Shown here in pieces: positions 53,242 to 62,551 of a DNA stretch of 64,000 bases. This DNA is from Bacteroidales bacterium (GTDB taxonomy: Bacteria > Bacteroidota > Bacteroidia > Bacteroidales > P3). The notes beneath the pieces are model-generated. The model saw only the letters and a list, made by a program, of their open reading frames with translations. It was not told the DNA's origin and ran no database searches. The stretch covers positions 1-64,000 of the forward strand of contig JAFYSZ010000019.1 in assembly GCA_017559135.1 (NCBI GenBank), written 5' to 3'. Made by a program: the position numbers and the translations under genes. Position 1 is the stretch's first letter, and every line of letters starts with the position of its first letter.

Positions 53242-54377
53242 CGAGTTTTTTTTGTCGTTAGTATTCTCACCTCCAATGTAAGATTAAGAAACATTTGATA
53301 AAGTTCCAAAATCGGTGCAAATATATATATTTTTTTTATTTTAAGCCTTTTAAATGCTCTATAATAGACAAAAATTTGCATTATGCTCTTTAATAAGAAT
53401 GCAACAAGCATATATTGCCACGGAAATGCGAATAAAAACATTGAAACTAAACTTAGATAAAACAACCATGTGCAACAAGGTAAAAATGTTAATAATAATC
53501 TATGTGATTGTTTGAAATGTTTTCGAGAAATAATGTTACTTTTCTTTGATTTAATCCAATCTTTGTAGGTATGAACAGTATCGTATGTTATTTGTGAGGA
53601 AGGTGTTAATATGACTGAGGTGTTTTTATTGTTTGCTACTTGATTTATGAAAATATCGTCATCTCCTGCCGATAAATTGTAGTGTTTGATAAATCCTCCC
53701 ACATTGTAAAATAGGTTTTTCTTGTATGCCAAATTGTATCCTTCGCCCATGTATGGTTTTTTGCAAAGTGCAAACGATAAATAATTCATTGATCTTATTG
53801 CATGGTCGTATTGTATCAATTTATTAAGCAATCCTTTTCTTTTTGCAAGAGAAGCGTATCCTAAGACAATGTCTGTGTTGTCGGAAAAGGCAGTTGCTAT
53901 ATTTTTTAACCATTCAAACGAATCTGGTTTACAGTCAGACCTCGTCAAAACCAAATGTTCATATTTTGCAGACTTGATTCCGATTGAAATAGGGAACTTT
54001 TTTCCTTGGAATTTATTAACATTCTCTACTATATTAACGATTTTTAAATGTGGATAAATGACCGAGAGACCTTTTAACACATATTCTGTTTCGTCTGTCG
54101 AGGCATCGTTTACTACAATCACCTCATATTTCGGATAATCTTGTTCAAGAATTTCTATTAATTTGTTTTTAAGATTGTATTCATCGTTTTTTGCTGCTAT
54201 GATAACAGATAAGGGAGGTAAATCTTCATCTTTGGGGAAGGAAATATCTACATTTTTTTTGAATGCAATCTTTCCGTAAACTATTAAATAAAACAAGATT
54301 TGTAATACTAAGAAAAGACTTGTACAGGTTAAGATAACCAAATTTAATGTGGTTAGTGAAAATCCAAAGTTTATCAT
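53232..54377 (-). CDS. Membrane glycosyltransferase, family 2
   Basis: 381 residues. One N-terminal helix (LNLVILTCTSLFLVLQILFY), GT-A domain with PLSVIIAAKNDEYNL, VIVVNDASTDETEYV and RSDCKPDSFEWL, then AGDDDIFINQVA and C-terminal helices (LLLTFLPCCTWLFYLSLVSM). It transfers a sugar to an unknown acceptor, perhaps a lipid or surface polymer. Confidence 0.92.
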   Translation of the reverse strand: MINFGFSLTTLNLVILTCTSLFLVLQILFYLIVYGKIAFKKNVDISFPKDEDLPPLSVIIAAKNDEYNLKNKLIEILEQDYPKYEVIVVNDASTDETEYVLKGLSVIYPHLKIVNIVENVNKFQGKKFPISIGIKSAKYEHLVLTRSDCKPDSFEWLKNIATAFSDNTDIVLGYASLAKRKGLLNKLIQYDHAIRSMNYLSFALCKKPYMGEGYNLAYKKNLFYNVGGFIKHYNLSAGDDDIFINQVANNKNTSVILTPSSQITYDTVHTYKDWIKSKKSNIISRKHFKQSHRLLLTFLPCCTWLFYLSLVSMFLFAFPWQYMLVAFLLKSIMQIFVYYRAFKRLKIKKIYIFAPILELYQMFLNLTLEVRILTTKKTRWK

Positions 54378-54394
54378 TTTTTATTATTTTTTGG

Positions 54395-54402
54395 CAAAAA
54401 TA
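54395..54402 (-). promoter_or_regulatory. Possible -7 box of the glycosyltransferase-sigma-GNAT unit
   Basis: TATTTTTG on the minus strand, 17 nt upstream of the ATG at 54377. Confidence 0.4.
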
Positions 54403-54425
54403 TCCTTTTATTCGAGTTTTAGAGT

Positions 54426-54433
54426 TATTTTTG
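54426..54433 (+). promoter_or_regulatory. Possible -7 box of tgt
   Basis: TATTTTTG, 39 nt before the tgt ATG. Confidence 0.4.
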
Positions 54434-54472
54434 TAAATTATTTTTTTAACGTTTTTTGTTAATAACTTAGAA

Positions 54473-55603
54473 ATGACCTTTACATTAGACTATATTTCAA
54501 AAGATTGCAACGCAAGAGCGGGTGTTATAAAAACTGATCACGGAGATATTCAAACACCTATATTTATGCCAGTCGGAACTCTCGGAAGCGTAAAAGGAGT
54601 TGGTAGTGATATTTTGACAAATGACATAAATGCTCAAATAATTTTAGGTAATACCTATCATCTTTATTTGAGACCTGGGCTTGATATTATAAAACAAGCA
54701 GGCGGTATTCAGAAATTCAATTCTTGGAACAAGCCTATGCTGACAGATAGTGGTGGATTTCAAGTTTATTCTTTGGGAGATAGACGCAAAATCACGGAAG
54801 AGGGTTGTATTTTCCGTTCTCATATTGATGGTTCTAAGCACATCTTCACTCCCGAAGGGGTAATGGATATTGAAAGAGTGATTGGAGCAGATATAATTAT
54901 GGCTTTTGATGAGTGTACTCCTTATCCTTGTGATTACGATTATGCAAAAAAATCGTTAGGTCTTACTCATCGTTGGCTGAAACGCTGTGTTGATAGATTT
55001 AGAGAAACAGATAACATATATAATTACTCACAAACACTATTCCCTATTGTACAAGGAAGCGTATATAGGGATTTAAGAAAACAATCTTGCGAATATGTTG
55101 CTTCTTTTGAGTGTGAAGGGAATGCTATTGGGGGACTTGCTGTTGGGGAACCTGCGGAAATGATGTATGAACTTACAGATTTGTGTTGTAGTTTATTGCC
55201 AAAAGACAAGCCTCGCTACTTAATGGGAGTCGGAACGCCTGTAAATTTATTGGAATCTATTGCTTTGGGAGTTGATATGTTTGATTGTGTAATGCCAACT
55301 CGTAACGGAAGAAATGCAATGCTATTTACAATGGAGGGAGTTATGAATATGAAAAACAAAAAATGGGCAGATGATTTTTCTATCTTAGATGAAAATGGGA
55401 CTTCCTTTGTTGATAAACTCTACACTAAGGCTTATTTGCGTCATTTGTTTGTTTCGCAAGAATTATTAGCACTTCAAATTGCAAGTATTCATAACTTGGC
55501 TTTCTATCTTGAACTAATGCGTCAAGCAAGAGAACATATTATTGCAGGAGATTTTCTTTCGTGGAAAAATATTATGGTAAAAAAATTATCTAATCGCTTA
55601 TAG
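54473..55603 (+). CDS. tgt: tRNA-guanine transglycosylase
   Basis: 376 residues. IFMPVGTLGSVKGV, the substrate-pocket motif LTDSGGFQVYSLG, FDECTPYPCDY, GGLAVGEP and the catalytic Asp in VDMFDCVMPTRNGRNA are all present. It exchanges guanine 34 for preQ1 in GUN-anticodon tRNAs. The CxCxxC zinc triad usual after this point is missing: the corresponding stretch reads ENGTSFVDKLYTKAYLRHLF, while the His in SIHNLAFYL is kept. This may be the normal Bacteroidota form. Its stop directly abuts the next ATG. Confidence 0.95.
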   Translation: MTFTLDYISKDCNARAGVIKTDHGDIQTPIFMPVGTLGSVKGVGSDILTNDINAQIILGNTYHLYLRPGLDIIKQAGGIQKFNSWNKPMLTDSGGFQVYSLGDRRKITEEGCIFRSHIDGSKHIFTPEGVMDIERVIGADIIMAFDECTPYPCDYDYAKKSLGLTHRWLKRCVDRFRETDNIYNYSQTLFPIVQGSVYRDLRKQSCEYVASFECEGNAIGGLAVGEPAEMMYELTDLCCSLLPKDKPRYLMGVGTPVNLLESIALGVDMFDCVMPTRNGRNAMLFTMEGVMNMKNKKWADDFSILDENGTSFVDKLYTKAYLRHLFVSQELLALQIASIHNLAFYLELMRQAREHIIAGDFLSWKNIMVKKLSNRL

Positions 55604-56710
55604 ATGAAGTTAAACAAAAAGAAATACGGCTTTTTATCTATTTTAGATGTTTACATTATCAAAAAGTTGCTATTAACTTTCATTATGGCAATTTTATTGA
55701 TTATTATGATTGCTATTATCTTTGATTTAAGTGAACGCTTAGATGATTTTATTTCTAACAATGCTCCTATAAAAGGATTAATTTTTGATTATTATTTGAA
55801 TTTCATTCCACATTTTGCAAATTTATTTGGACATCTTTTCTTTTTTATTGCAGTTGTTTTTGTTTGTTCTAAATTAGCTTCTAATTCTGAGATAATTGCT
55901 GTTTTAAGTAGTGGAATAAGTTTCAAGCGTTTGTTAAGACCTTTTATTTTAACAGCAGTTTTTGTAGGTCTTGTCAATCTTTGGCTTAGCAATGTTTTAA
56001 TTCCTAAGGTTAATGTGCCGAGATTAGAGTTTGAAAAGGTATATTATCGTAATCCTTATAGTAATCAGTTTTATAATATACACTTGCAACCAAAGGAAAA
56101 CGAGCAAATTTATGTACAACATTTTAGTAATAAAACCAATAAGGCTTATAAGTTTACGCAAGAGATAATTCAAAATGGCGAAATCATAAAAAAAACTTAT
56201 GCAGATCACATTATCTTTGATTCTTCTACAATGGATTGGATTATGATGAACTATCATATTAGAAATATCAATAAAAAAGAGGAGATAATAGAAAAAGGTG
56301 ATAACAAACATATAGATATTGGTGTTTTACCTAACGAATTTAACTTAAACCAAATAAAAGTTGAAGTGTTAGACTATAAACAATTAGATAAATCCATAGA
56401 AAGAGAAGAGTTAAAAGGCAATAGTGTAGTTACAGAACTTAAAATTGAAAAATATCAACGGCTTTTAAATCCTTTTGCCTATGTTATACTAACAGTTATT
56501 GGTGTTGCGTTATCTTCTCATAAAAAAAGAGGAGGAATTGGTCTTAATTTGGCTATGGGAATCATTTTGGCGTTTAGTTTAATTATGATGATGAAGTTGA
56601 CAAACGTGTTTGCAACAAATAGTTCTTTGTCGCCATTTTTTGCAACTGCTCTCCCGCTTTTAATTTATGCAGTTATTGCAATTGTTTTAGTAAGAAAAAC
56701 ACCAAAATAA
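55604..56710 (+). CDS. LptF/LptG-family lipopolysaccharide export permease
   Basis: 368 residues. N-terminal helices (LLLTFIMAILLIIMIAIIFD, LFGHLFFFIAVVFVCSKLA), the family segment SNSEIIAVLSSGISFKRLLR, a periplasmic beta-jellyroll-like middle (LQPKENEQIYVQHF), and C-terminal helices (YVILTVIGVALSSHKKRGG). It works with LptBC in LPS transport. It begins at the base after the tgt stop. Confidence 0.92.
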   Translation: MKLNKKKYGFLSILDVYIIKKLLLTFIMAILLIIMIAIIFDLSERLDDFISNNAPIKGLIFDYYLNFIPHFANLFGHLFFFIAVVFVCSKLASNSEIIAVLSSGISFKRLLRPFILTAVFVGLVNLWLSNVLIPKVNVPRLEFEKVYYRNPYSNQFYNIHLQPKENEQIYVQHFSNKTNKAYKFTQEIIQNGEIIKKTYADHIIFDSSTMDWIMMNYHIRNINKKEEIIEKGDNKHIDIGVLPNEFNLNQIKVEVLDYKQLDKSIEREELKGNSVVTELKIEKYQRLLNPFAYVILTVIGVALSSHKKRGGIGLNLAMGIILAFSLIMMMKLTNVFATNSSLSPFFATALPLLIYAVIAIVLVRKTPK

Positions 56711-56725
56711 AAGAAAAAAACGGCA

Positions 56726-58222
56726 ATGATAAACGATTTAATGAACAAAATTATCCAAAAACGTCTACCTCAAATAGAGAATTATATGAAAAATCCTATT
56801 GAGGTGCAAGACAAAATTTTGAAAACACTTATTAAATCAGCACAAGAAACTATTTGGGGAAAGTTCTATGATTATAAAAATATAAAATCGTGGAATGATT
56901 TCAACCAAAAAGTTCCTATCAATACGTACGAGGATCTCAGACCTTTCTTTGAAAGAGCAAGAGGTGGAGAATACAATGTATTGTGGCCAACAGAAATCAG
57001 GAGATTTTCAAAATCTTCTGGCACAACCTCATCTAAATCTAAGTTTATACCCGTTAGTGAAGAGTGTTTAAACGAATGTCATTATAAAGCAGGCAAAGAT
57101 ATGCTTGCTATTTATTGTAACAACTATCAATCAAACAATATTTTTAGTGGAATGAACCTTGCCTTAGGTGGTTCAAAGCACGAAAACGAACTTAATAGCG
57201 ATATTTTTTGCGGAGATGTATCTGCAATAATTATTGATAATCTTCCGTTTTGGGCAGAATTGTATCGTGTTCCTAAAAAAGAGATTGCTCTTATGCCAGA
57301 GTGGGAAGAGAAACTTAATCGAATGGTTGATTCTATTATAGATGCGAATATCGTTAGTTTATCAGGAGTTCCGTCTTGGATGATGGTGCTTTTGAAAAAG
57401 GTTGTAGAAAAAACAGGAAAAACTATTGAAGAATTGTGGCCTAATCTTGAAGTTTATTTTCACGGAGGTGTTAATTTTGCTCCTTATCGAAGTCAATTTG
57501 AGACTATTTTGCCTGCAAAAACAAGATATATGGAGACTTACAATGCCTCAGAAGGCTTTTTTGGCCTGCAAGACGACCCAAATAAAGATTCAATGTTACT
57601 TTTATTAGACTATGGCGTTTATTATGAGTTTTTACCTATTGATCAACTTGAAGCAAGAAATCCAAAAGTTGTAAATCTTGCTGATGTAGAAATCGGAAAG
57701 AACTATGCAATACTAATAAGCACTAATGCGGGACTTTGGAGATACTTAATTGGAGATACTATTTGCTTTACAGAAAAATATCCTTACAGATTTAAAATCA
57801 CAGGTAGAACAAAAAATTTCATAAATGCTTGTGGTGAAGAATTGATTGTTGATAATGCTATTCAGGCTTTTTCAAAAGTTTGTCCTATCACAAATGCTAT
57901 GATTAGCGAATATACTGCCGCTCCTTTATTTAATAAGGAAAAAAATGAGACAACGCATCAATGGATAATGGAATTTGAGAAAGAGCCTGAGGATTTTGCA
58001 ACTTTTTGTGATTTATTTGACAAAGCGTTGCAAGAAACAAACTCTGACTATGAGGCAAAGCGATATAAAGATTTTGTATTAAAGAAACCTCAAATTATTA
58101 AAGTACCTCAGGGAACGTTTTACAAATGGTTAAAATCCAAAGGAAAGTTAGGAGGACAGCATAAAGTACCTCGTTTATCTAATAATAGAGAATTTATTGA
58201 TGAAATATTAAAACAAATATAA
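56726..58222 (+). CDS. GH3-family acyl-adenylate protein
   Basis: 498 residues. The GH3 auxin-responsive-promoter family is recognised by YEDLRPFFERARGGEYNVLW, the ATP motif FSKSSGTTSSKSKFIPVS, YNASEGFFG, and YRFKITGRTKNFINACGEEL. Plant members join amino acids to acyl hormones; the role in Bacteroidota is not known. It lies in a tight run with lptF/G and sufE. Confidence 0.9.
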   Translation: MINDLMNKIIQKRLPQIENYMKNPIEVQDKILKTLIKSAQETIWGKFYDYKNIKSWNDFNQKVPINTYEDLRPFFERARGGEYNVLWPTEIRRFSKSSGTTSSKSKFIPVSEECLNECHYKAGKDMLAIYCNNYQSNNIFSGMNLALGGSKHENELNSDIFCGDVSAIIIDNLPFWAELYRVPKKEIALMPEWEEKLNRMVDSIIDANIVSLSGVPSWMMVLLKKVVEKTGKTIEELWPNLEVYFHGGVNFAPYRSQFETILPAKTRYMETYNASEGFFGLQDDPNKDSMLLLLDYGVYYEFLPIDQLEARNPKVVNLADVEIGKNYAILISTNAGLWRYLIGDTICFTEKYPYRFKITGRTKNFINACGEELIVDNAIQAFSKVCPITNAMISEYTAAPLFNKEKNETTHQWIMEFEKEPEDFATFCDLFDKALQETNSDYEAKRYKDFVLKKPQIIKVPQGTFYKWLKSKGKLGGQHKVPRLSNNREFIDEILKQI

Positions 58223-58226
58223 TAAT

Positions 58227-58655
58227 ATGAGCATAGAAGAAATAGAACAAGAGATTATTGAAGAATTTTCAAACTTCGAGGATTGGATGGACAAATATAG
58301 TTACATTATTGAGATAGGTAATACTTGTCCTATAATAGAAGAAAAAGAGAAAACAGAGAATAATCTTATTAAAGGTTGCCAATCTCGCGTTTGGGTAAGT
58401 GCTAAATTAGACGAAAACGGACTTATGCAAATTACTGCCGATAGTGATGCGGTGATAACAAAGGGAATAATTACGCTTCTTTTGAGAGTGTTCAATAATC
58501 AAAAGCCAGAAGATGTTTATTCTGCGGAATTAAAATTTGTAGACGAAATTGGATTAAAATCTCACCTTTCTCCTACTCGATCAAATGGTCTTTTGAGTAT
58601 GATAAAACAAATAAAACTTTACGCATTAGCTTTTAGCGTAAAACAAAATCAATAG
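58227..58655 (+). CDS. sufE: SufE-family sulfur acceptor
   Basis: 142 residues. The persulfide Cys lies in KGCQSRVWVSAKL (family motif GCQSxVW), and the C-terminal SLSPTRSNGL-like HLSPTRSNGLLSMI is typical. It takes sulfur from the desulfurase SufS for Fe-S assembly. It is 4 nt after the GH3 gene and 2 nt before the MIP18 gene. Confidence 0.94.
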   Translation: MSIEEIEQEIIEEFSNFEDWMDKYSYIIEIGNTCPIIEEKEKTENNLIKGCQSRVWVSAKLDENGLMQITADSDAVITKGIITLLLRVFNNQKPEDVYSAELKFVDEIGLKSHLSPTRSNGLLSMIKQIKLYALAFSVKQNQ

Positions 58656-58657
58656 AT

Positions 58658-58981
58658 ATGGAAAATAACGTATTAAAAGACATATTAAAAGACAGAATTA
58701 TTCAACGTTTAAAAACAATTCACGATCCCGAAATACCATTAAACATTTACGAATTAGGGTTAATTTATGAAATAGACATAGATGAGAATTGTGATGTTTT
58801 GATTGTAATGACTCTAACCGCACCAAATTGTCCTGTTGCAGAGAGTTTACCATTAGAAGTTGAAAAAACCGTAAAACAAACCGAAGGAGTAAACAACGTA
58901 CAAGTACAAATAACCTTTGAACCAGCTTGGTCAATGGACAAATTAAGCGATGAAGCAAAACTTGAACTTGGATTCTTATAA
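58658..58981 (+). CDS. MIP18/DUF59 Fe-S assembly factor (SufT-like)
   Basis: 107 residues. HDPEIPLNIYELGLIYEI and MTLTAPNCPVAESLP, with the conserved Asp and Cys, define the family. It assists Fe-S cluster delivery, consistent with sufE next to it. The permease ATG lies 32 nt inside its 3' end. Confidence 0.92.
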   Translation: MENNVLKDILKDRIIQRLKTIHDPEIPLNIYELGLIYEIDIDENCDVLIVMTLTAPNCPVAESLPLEVEKTVKQTEGVNNVQVQITFEPAWSMDKLSDEAKLELGFL

Positions 58982-60032
58982 TAAACCTATATATAAATTA
59001 CTCAAAGACCCAATTAGTCTTATAAGTATCATTGTTATAGGTATTTTTTTGTTTCTCTCGATTGGAGCATACTTTATAAGCCCCGATTCAACTCCTTATG
59101 CAAATGAACAACATTTGGAAATCGCCGTAAAAAAACCTGGTTTTAGCATAAAATTTCTTTGTTTTAAAAATTTAGATCAAAGAAAAAATAGTTTTTTTCA
59201 AAGACTTATTTACGGTCAACCCTCAGAATATATTTCAACTCCTATTTACAAAGATTGGAAACAAGGCGACAAACATTTTGTTGAAACATACACAGGCGAT
59301 AGTCCTAATAATGGTGAGATAATTTGCATAAATCCTGATTCGGATTATAAGATAGAAACTCGCACCTACTATTTAGGAACAGACAGATACGGACGCTGTT
59401 TATTATCTCAACTAATAGTTGGCACAAGAGTATCAATTGCCGTAGGGCTTATTTCACTTTTCATTTCTTTATTTATAGGCATCACACTCGGAGCAATATC
59501 TGGTTATTTCGGAGGCTGGATTGACAACGTAATTATGTGGTTAATCAATGTTGTTTGGTCAATACCAACAGTACTTTTAGTAGTTGCAATAACATTTGCC
59601 TTAGGCAAAGGATTTTGGCAGGTTTTTATTGCAATAGGTCTTACAATGTGGGTAGATATTGCAAGAATGGTAAGAGGGCAAGTAAAGAGTATAAAAGAAA
59701 AAGAATACATAACAGCCTCAAAAGCCTTAGGATTTAGTAACGCAAGAATTATTACAAAACAAATTCTTCCGAACATAATAGGGCCAATAACCGTTATATC
59801 AGCATCAAACTTCGCAAGTGCGATCTTACAAGAAGCAGGACTAAGTTTTCTTGGTTTAGGAGTTCAGCCACCCATGCCTTCATGGGGCAGTATCATCAAA
59901 GAAAACTACGGATACATTATATTAGATGCCGCATATATGGCAATAGCACCCGGAATCGCAATTATGCTTTTAGTACTTTCCTTTTTTGCACTCGGAAGCG
60001 GTATAAGAAAAGTAATAGATGTAAGAAATTAA
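58950..60032 (+). CDS. OppC/DppC-like peptide ABC transporter permease
   Basis: 360 residues. N-terminal helix (ISLISIIVIGIFLFLSIGAYF), a long periplasmic insertion (about 45-130), YLGTDRYGRCLLSQLIVGTR, the permease core and the EAA loop EYITASKALGFSNARIITKQ. Its partner permease, ATPases and binding protein are not nearby. The insertion contains FLCFKNLDQRKNSFFQ, encoded by DNA that looks like the intergenic 21-bp ladders. Confidence 0.92.
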   Translation: MKQNLNLDSYNKPIYKLLKDPISLISIIVIGIFLFLSIGAYFISPDSTPYANEQHLEIAVKKPGFSIKFLCFKNLDQRKNSFFQRLIYGQPSEYISTPIYKDWKQGDKHFVETYTGDSPNNGEIICINPDSDYKIETRTYYLGTDRYGRCLLSQLIVGTRVSIAVGLISLFISLFIGITLGAISGYFGGWIDNVIMWLINVVWSIPTVLLVVAITFALGKGFWQVFIAIGLTMWVDIARMVRGQVKSIKEKEYITASKALGFSNARIITKQILPNIIGPITVISASNFASAILQEAGLSFLGLGVQPPMPSWGSIIKENYGYIILDAAYMAIAPGIAIMLLVLSFFALGSGIRKVIDVRN

Positions 60033-60122
60033 AAAAAATCAATCAAATAAAATAAAAGAAACATTTGTTCGTTTCTTTTGAACTAAACAAAGATTTTATA
60101 GAGTAAAAATAAAAAATCAGAA

Positions 60123-61478
60123 ATGAGAAAAAAGAGTTTTTCAATTATCAAATTTGCGTTTGTTTTCAGCATTTTCTTGCTGACACAAAACGCTTACGCA
60201 CAAGAAGCAGAAAGTTCTCAAACCTTAGAGTTGGATTTGGAAACAGCACTCACGATTGCACACGACAATAATCCGACAATAAAGATTGCAGAACTTGAAA
60301 TAGAAAGAGTAGATTACGCAAAGCGAGAAACATTAGGCAATTTACTTCCATCACTTTCTGCATCAGGACAATACACCAACAACATAATGAAATCAGTTAT
60401 GTTTATGCCAGAAAGTTTCTCTGCAATGATGGGAGGACAAAAGTACATGGAAATAGGATACAAGAATTCCTACACTGCAACCGTGTCTGCTGCATTACCG
60501 ATTGTAAACTTTGCACTTTGGGAACAAATAAAAAGCAAACAAAACGAAATAGATCTAATAATAGAAAAGTCAAGAGCGTCAAAAATTGATATGACAAAAC
60601 AAGTCAAAGACGCATATTTTGCAGTATTATTAGCAAAAAATAGTTTGAACGTATTAGAGAGAAGTATAAACAACGCAAAAGAAACTCTCAAAACAACAAA
60701 AACCTCCTACGAACAAGGAATGGTTTCAGAATATGACTACATCAGAGCACAAGTTCAAGTAAATAATCTAAATCCTACCTATATTTCTGCAAAAAACGGC
60801 TTAGATTTAGCAATTTTACAATTAAAAATGATTCTATCTCTTCCTACCAATCAAGAAATAAGCCTAAAAGAAAACTTAGAAGACTTTTCTAATAAAGTAA
60901 CAGAAATAAATCTTAATGAGAATACAGCAGAAAACAACTCGGATCTAAGACAAATGGACTTAAACATAATAAGTCTAAAAAATTCTCTTCGATTAGTAAA
61001 TTCACAACACCTTCCTTCGTTATCAGCCTTTGGACAATATTCTTACCTTACACAAGCCGAAGATTACAACTTTGCAGATTACAATTGGGTTGGTAGTGCA
61101 GCAATAGGATTACAATTAAACATTCCTATTTTCAACGGACGCACAGTTGTAAACAAAGCAAAACAAATCAAGATTTCCTTAAAAGAATTACAATTACAAA
61201 AAGAATACTTAAAAGAAGGTATAGATTTGCAAATTCAAGCAGCAATCAACAGTATGAATGCCGCAAAAGAACAATTAGAAGCAAACAAAGACGCTATCAA
61301 ACAAGCAGAACGTGGATATGAAATAGCAAAAGTACGCTATCAAACAGGCACAGGAACAATTTTAGAACTTAACGACAGCGAATTATCTATGACACAAGCA
61401 AACCTAACCTATCAACAATCATTATACGACTATCTGATAGCACAAACAAATTTAGAAAAAATATTAGGAAGAAAATAA
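60123..61478 (+). CDS. TolC-family outer-membrane efflux protein
   Basis: 451 residues. Signal peptide at about 1-26. Two duplicated helical halves with LDLETALTIAHDNNPTIKIA and paired motifs such as SYEQGMVSEYDYIRAQVQ and YQTGTGTILELNDSELSM. It forms the outer-membrane channel for the RND adaptor and pump genes that follow. Confidence 0.95.
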   Translation: MRKKSFSIIKFAFVFSIFLLTQNAYAQEAESSQTLELDLETALTIAHDNNPTIKIAELEIERVDYAKRETLGNLLPSLSASGQYTNNIMKSVMFMPESFSAMMGGQKYMEIGYKNSYTATVSAALPIVNFALWEQIKSKQNEIDLIIEKSRASKIDMTKQVKDAYFAVLLAKNSLNVLERSINNAKETLKTTKTSYEQGMVSEYDYIRAQVQVNNLNPTYISAKNGLDLAILQLKMILSLPTNQEISLKENLEDFSNKVTEINLNENTAENNSDLRQMDLNIISLKNSLRLVNSQHLPSLSAFGQYSYLTQAEDYNFADYNWVGSAAIGLQLNIPIFNGRTVVNKAKQIKISLKELQLQKEYLKEGIDLQIQAAINSMNAAKEQLEANKDAIKQAERGYEIAKVRYQTGTGTILELNDSELSMTQANLTYQQSLYDYLIAQTNLEKILGRK

Positions 61479-61513
61479 ATAATTACAAAAAATCATAAAA
61501 ACAGACGAAAACA

Positions 61514-62524
61514 ATGAAAAAAGCAATTTATTTACTAAGCTTACTATCGCTAATAGCGGTAGGTTGTTCAAAAAAAGAAGCAACAGAAAATCAAAAAAAG
61601 ACTACTGACGTATTCAGAGTTAAGACAGAACAAGCTCAAAGCCAAGAAATAGATAGAATTTACGAATTTTCCACAACCGTAGATGCCGCAGTGAAGAACT
61701 ATATCTCCTCAGCAGGAGGAACAAGAATAGAACAAATATTCGTAGAAGTTGGAGACGTTGTAAGAAAAGGTCAACAATTAGTGAAAATGGAAAGCACACA
61801 ACTTGCAACTACTCTTGCACAATTAGAAAACCTTAAAATAGAATTAGAAAGAGTAAAAGCACTTTATCAATCCGGTGGAGTGAGCAAGCAACAACTTGAT
61901 CAAATGCAAACACAATATGATGTAGCAAAGAAAAGTGCAGACAACCTAAAAGACAATATTTATCTTACCTCTCCAATCAACGGAATAGTTACCGCAAGAA
62001 ACTTTGATAACGGAGACGTTTCTGCAACACAACCAATTCTTCAAGTAATGCAAATCAACCCTGTAAAACTTAAAATCAATATTCCTGAAAGTTTCTATAA
62101 CAGTGTAAAGAAAGGAATGCAAGTTACAGCAAAAACAGAAATATTTGGTGAAGAAGAATTTTTAGGCACAATATCTTTAATCTACCCAACAATCGATCCG
62201 CTTACACGTACCTTCACTTGCGAAGTAAAAGTAAACAATGCAAACTCTAAACTTAAACCAGGAATGTTTGGACGAGTAGAATTAAACCTTGGAAAAGCCT
62301 CTACAATTATGGTTTCAGACAAAGCAATCGTTAAACAATCAGGATCAAACGACAAATACGTGTTTATTGAAAAGAATGGCACAGTTGAATATCGTAAAGT
62401 ACAATTAGGAAGAAGACTTGAAGACAAAATAGAGGTAATTAGTGGAGTTGAAAACGGAGAAAACGTTGTTATCACAGGTCAATCTAAACTAATGGACGGA
62501 ACAAAAGTAGAAGTTATAAAATAA
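61514..62524 (+). CDS. RND efflux periplasmic adaptor (membrane fusion protein), lipoprotein
   Basis: 336 residues. Lipobox LIAVGC with the Cys at about 18. Biotinyl-lipoyl-like and hairpin segments (FVEVGDVVRKGQQLVKME, LKIELERVKALYQSGGVSKQ, TSPINGIVTARNFDNGD) and the barrel part (PTIDPLTRTFTCEVKV) are present. It links the TolC channel to the RND pump. Confidence 0.94.
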   Translation: MKKAIYLLSLLSLIAVGCSKKEATENQKKTTDVFRVKTEQAQSQEIDRIYEFSTTVDAAVKNYISSAGGTRIEQIFVEVGDVVRKGQQLVKMESTQLATTLAQLENLKIELERVKALYQSGGVSKQQLDQMQTQYDVAKKSADNLKDNIYLTSPINGIVTARNFDNGDVSATQPILQVMQINPVKLKINIPESFYNSVKKGMQVTAKTEIFGEEEFLGTISLIYPTIDPLTRTFTCEVKVNNANSKLKPGMFGRVELNLGKASTIMVSDKAIVKQSGSNDKYVFIEKNGTVEYRKVQLGRRLEDKIEVISGVENGENVVITGQSKLMDGTKVEVIK

Positions 62525-62551
62525 TAACACAATAAAAAGGAATAAAACGAT

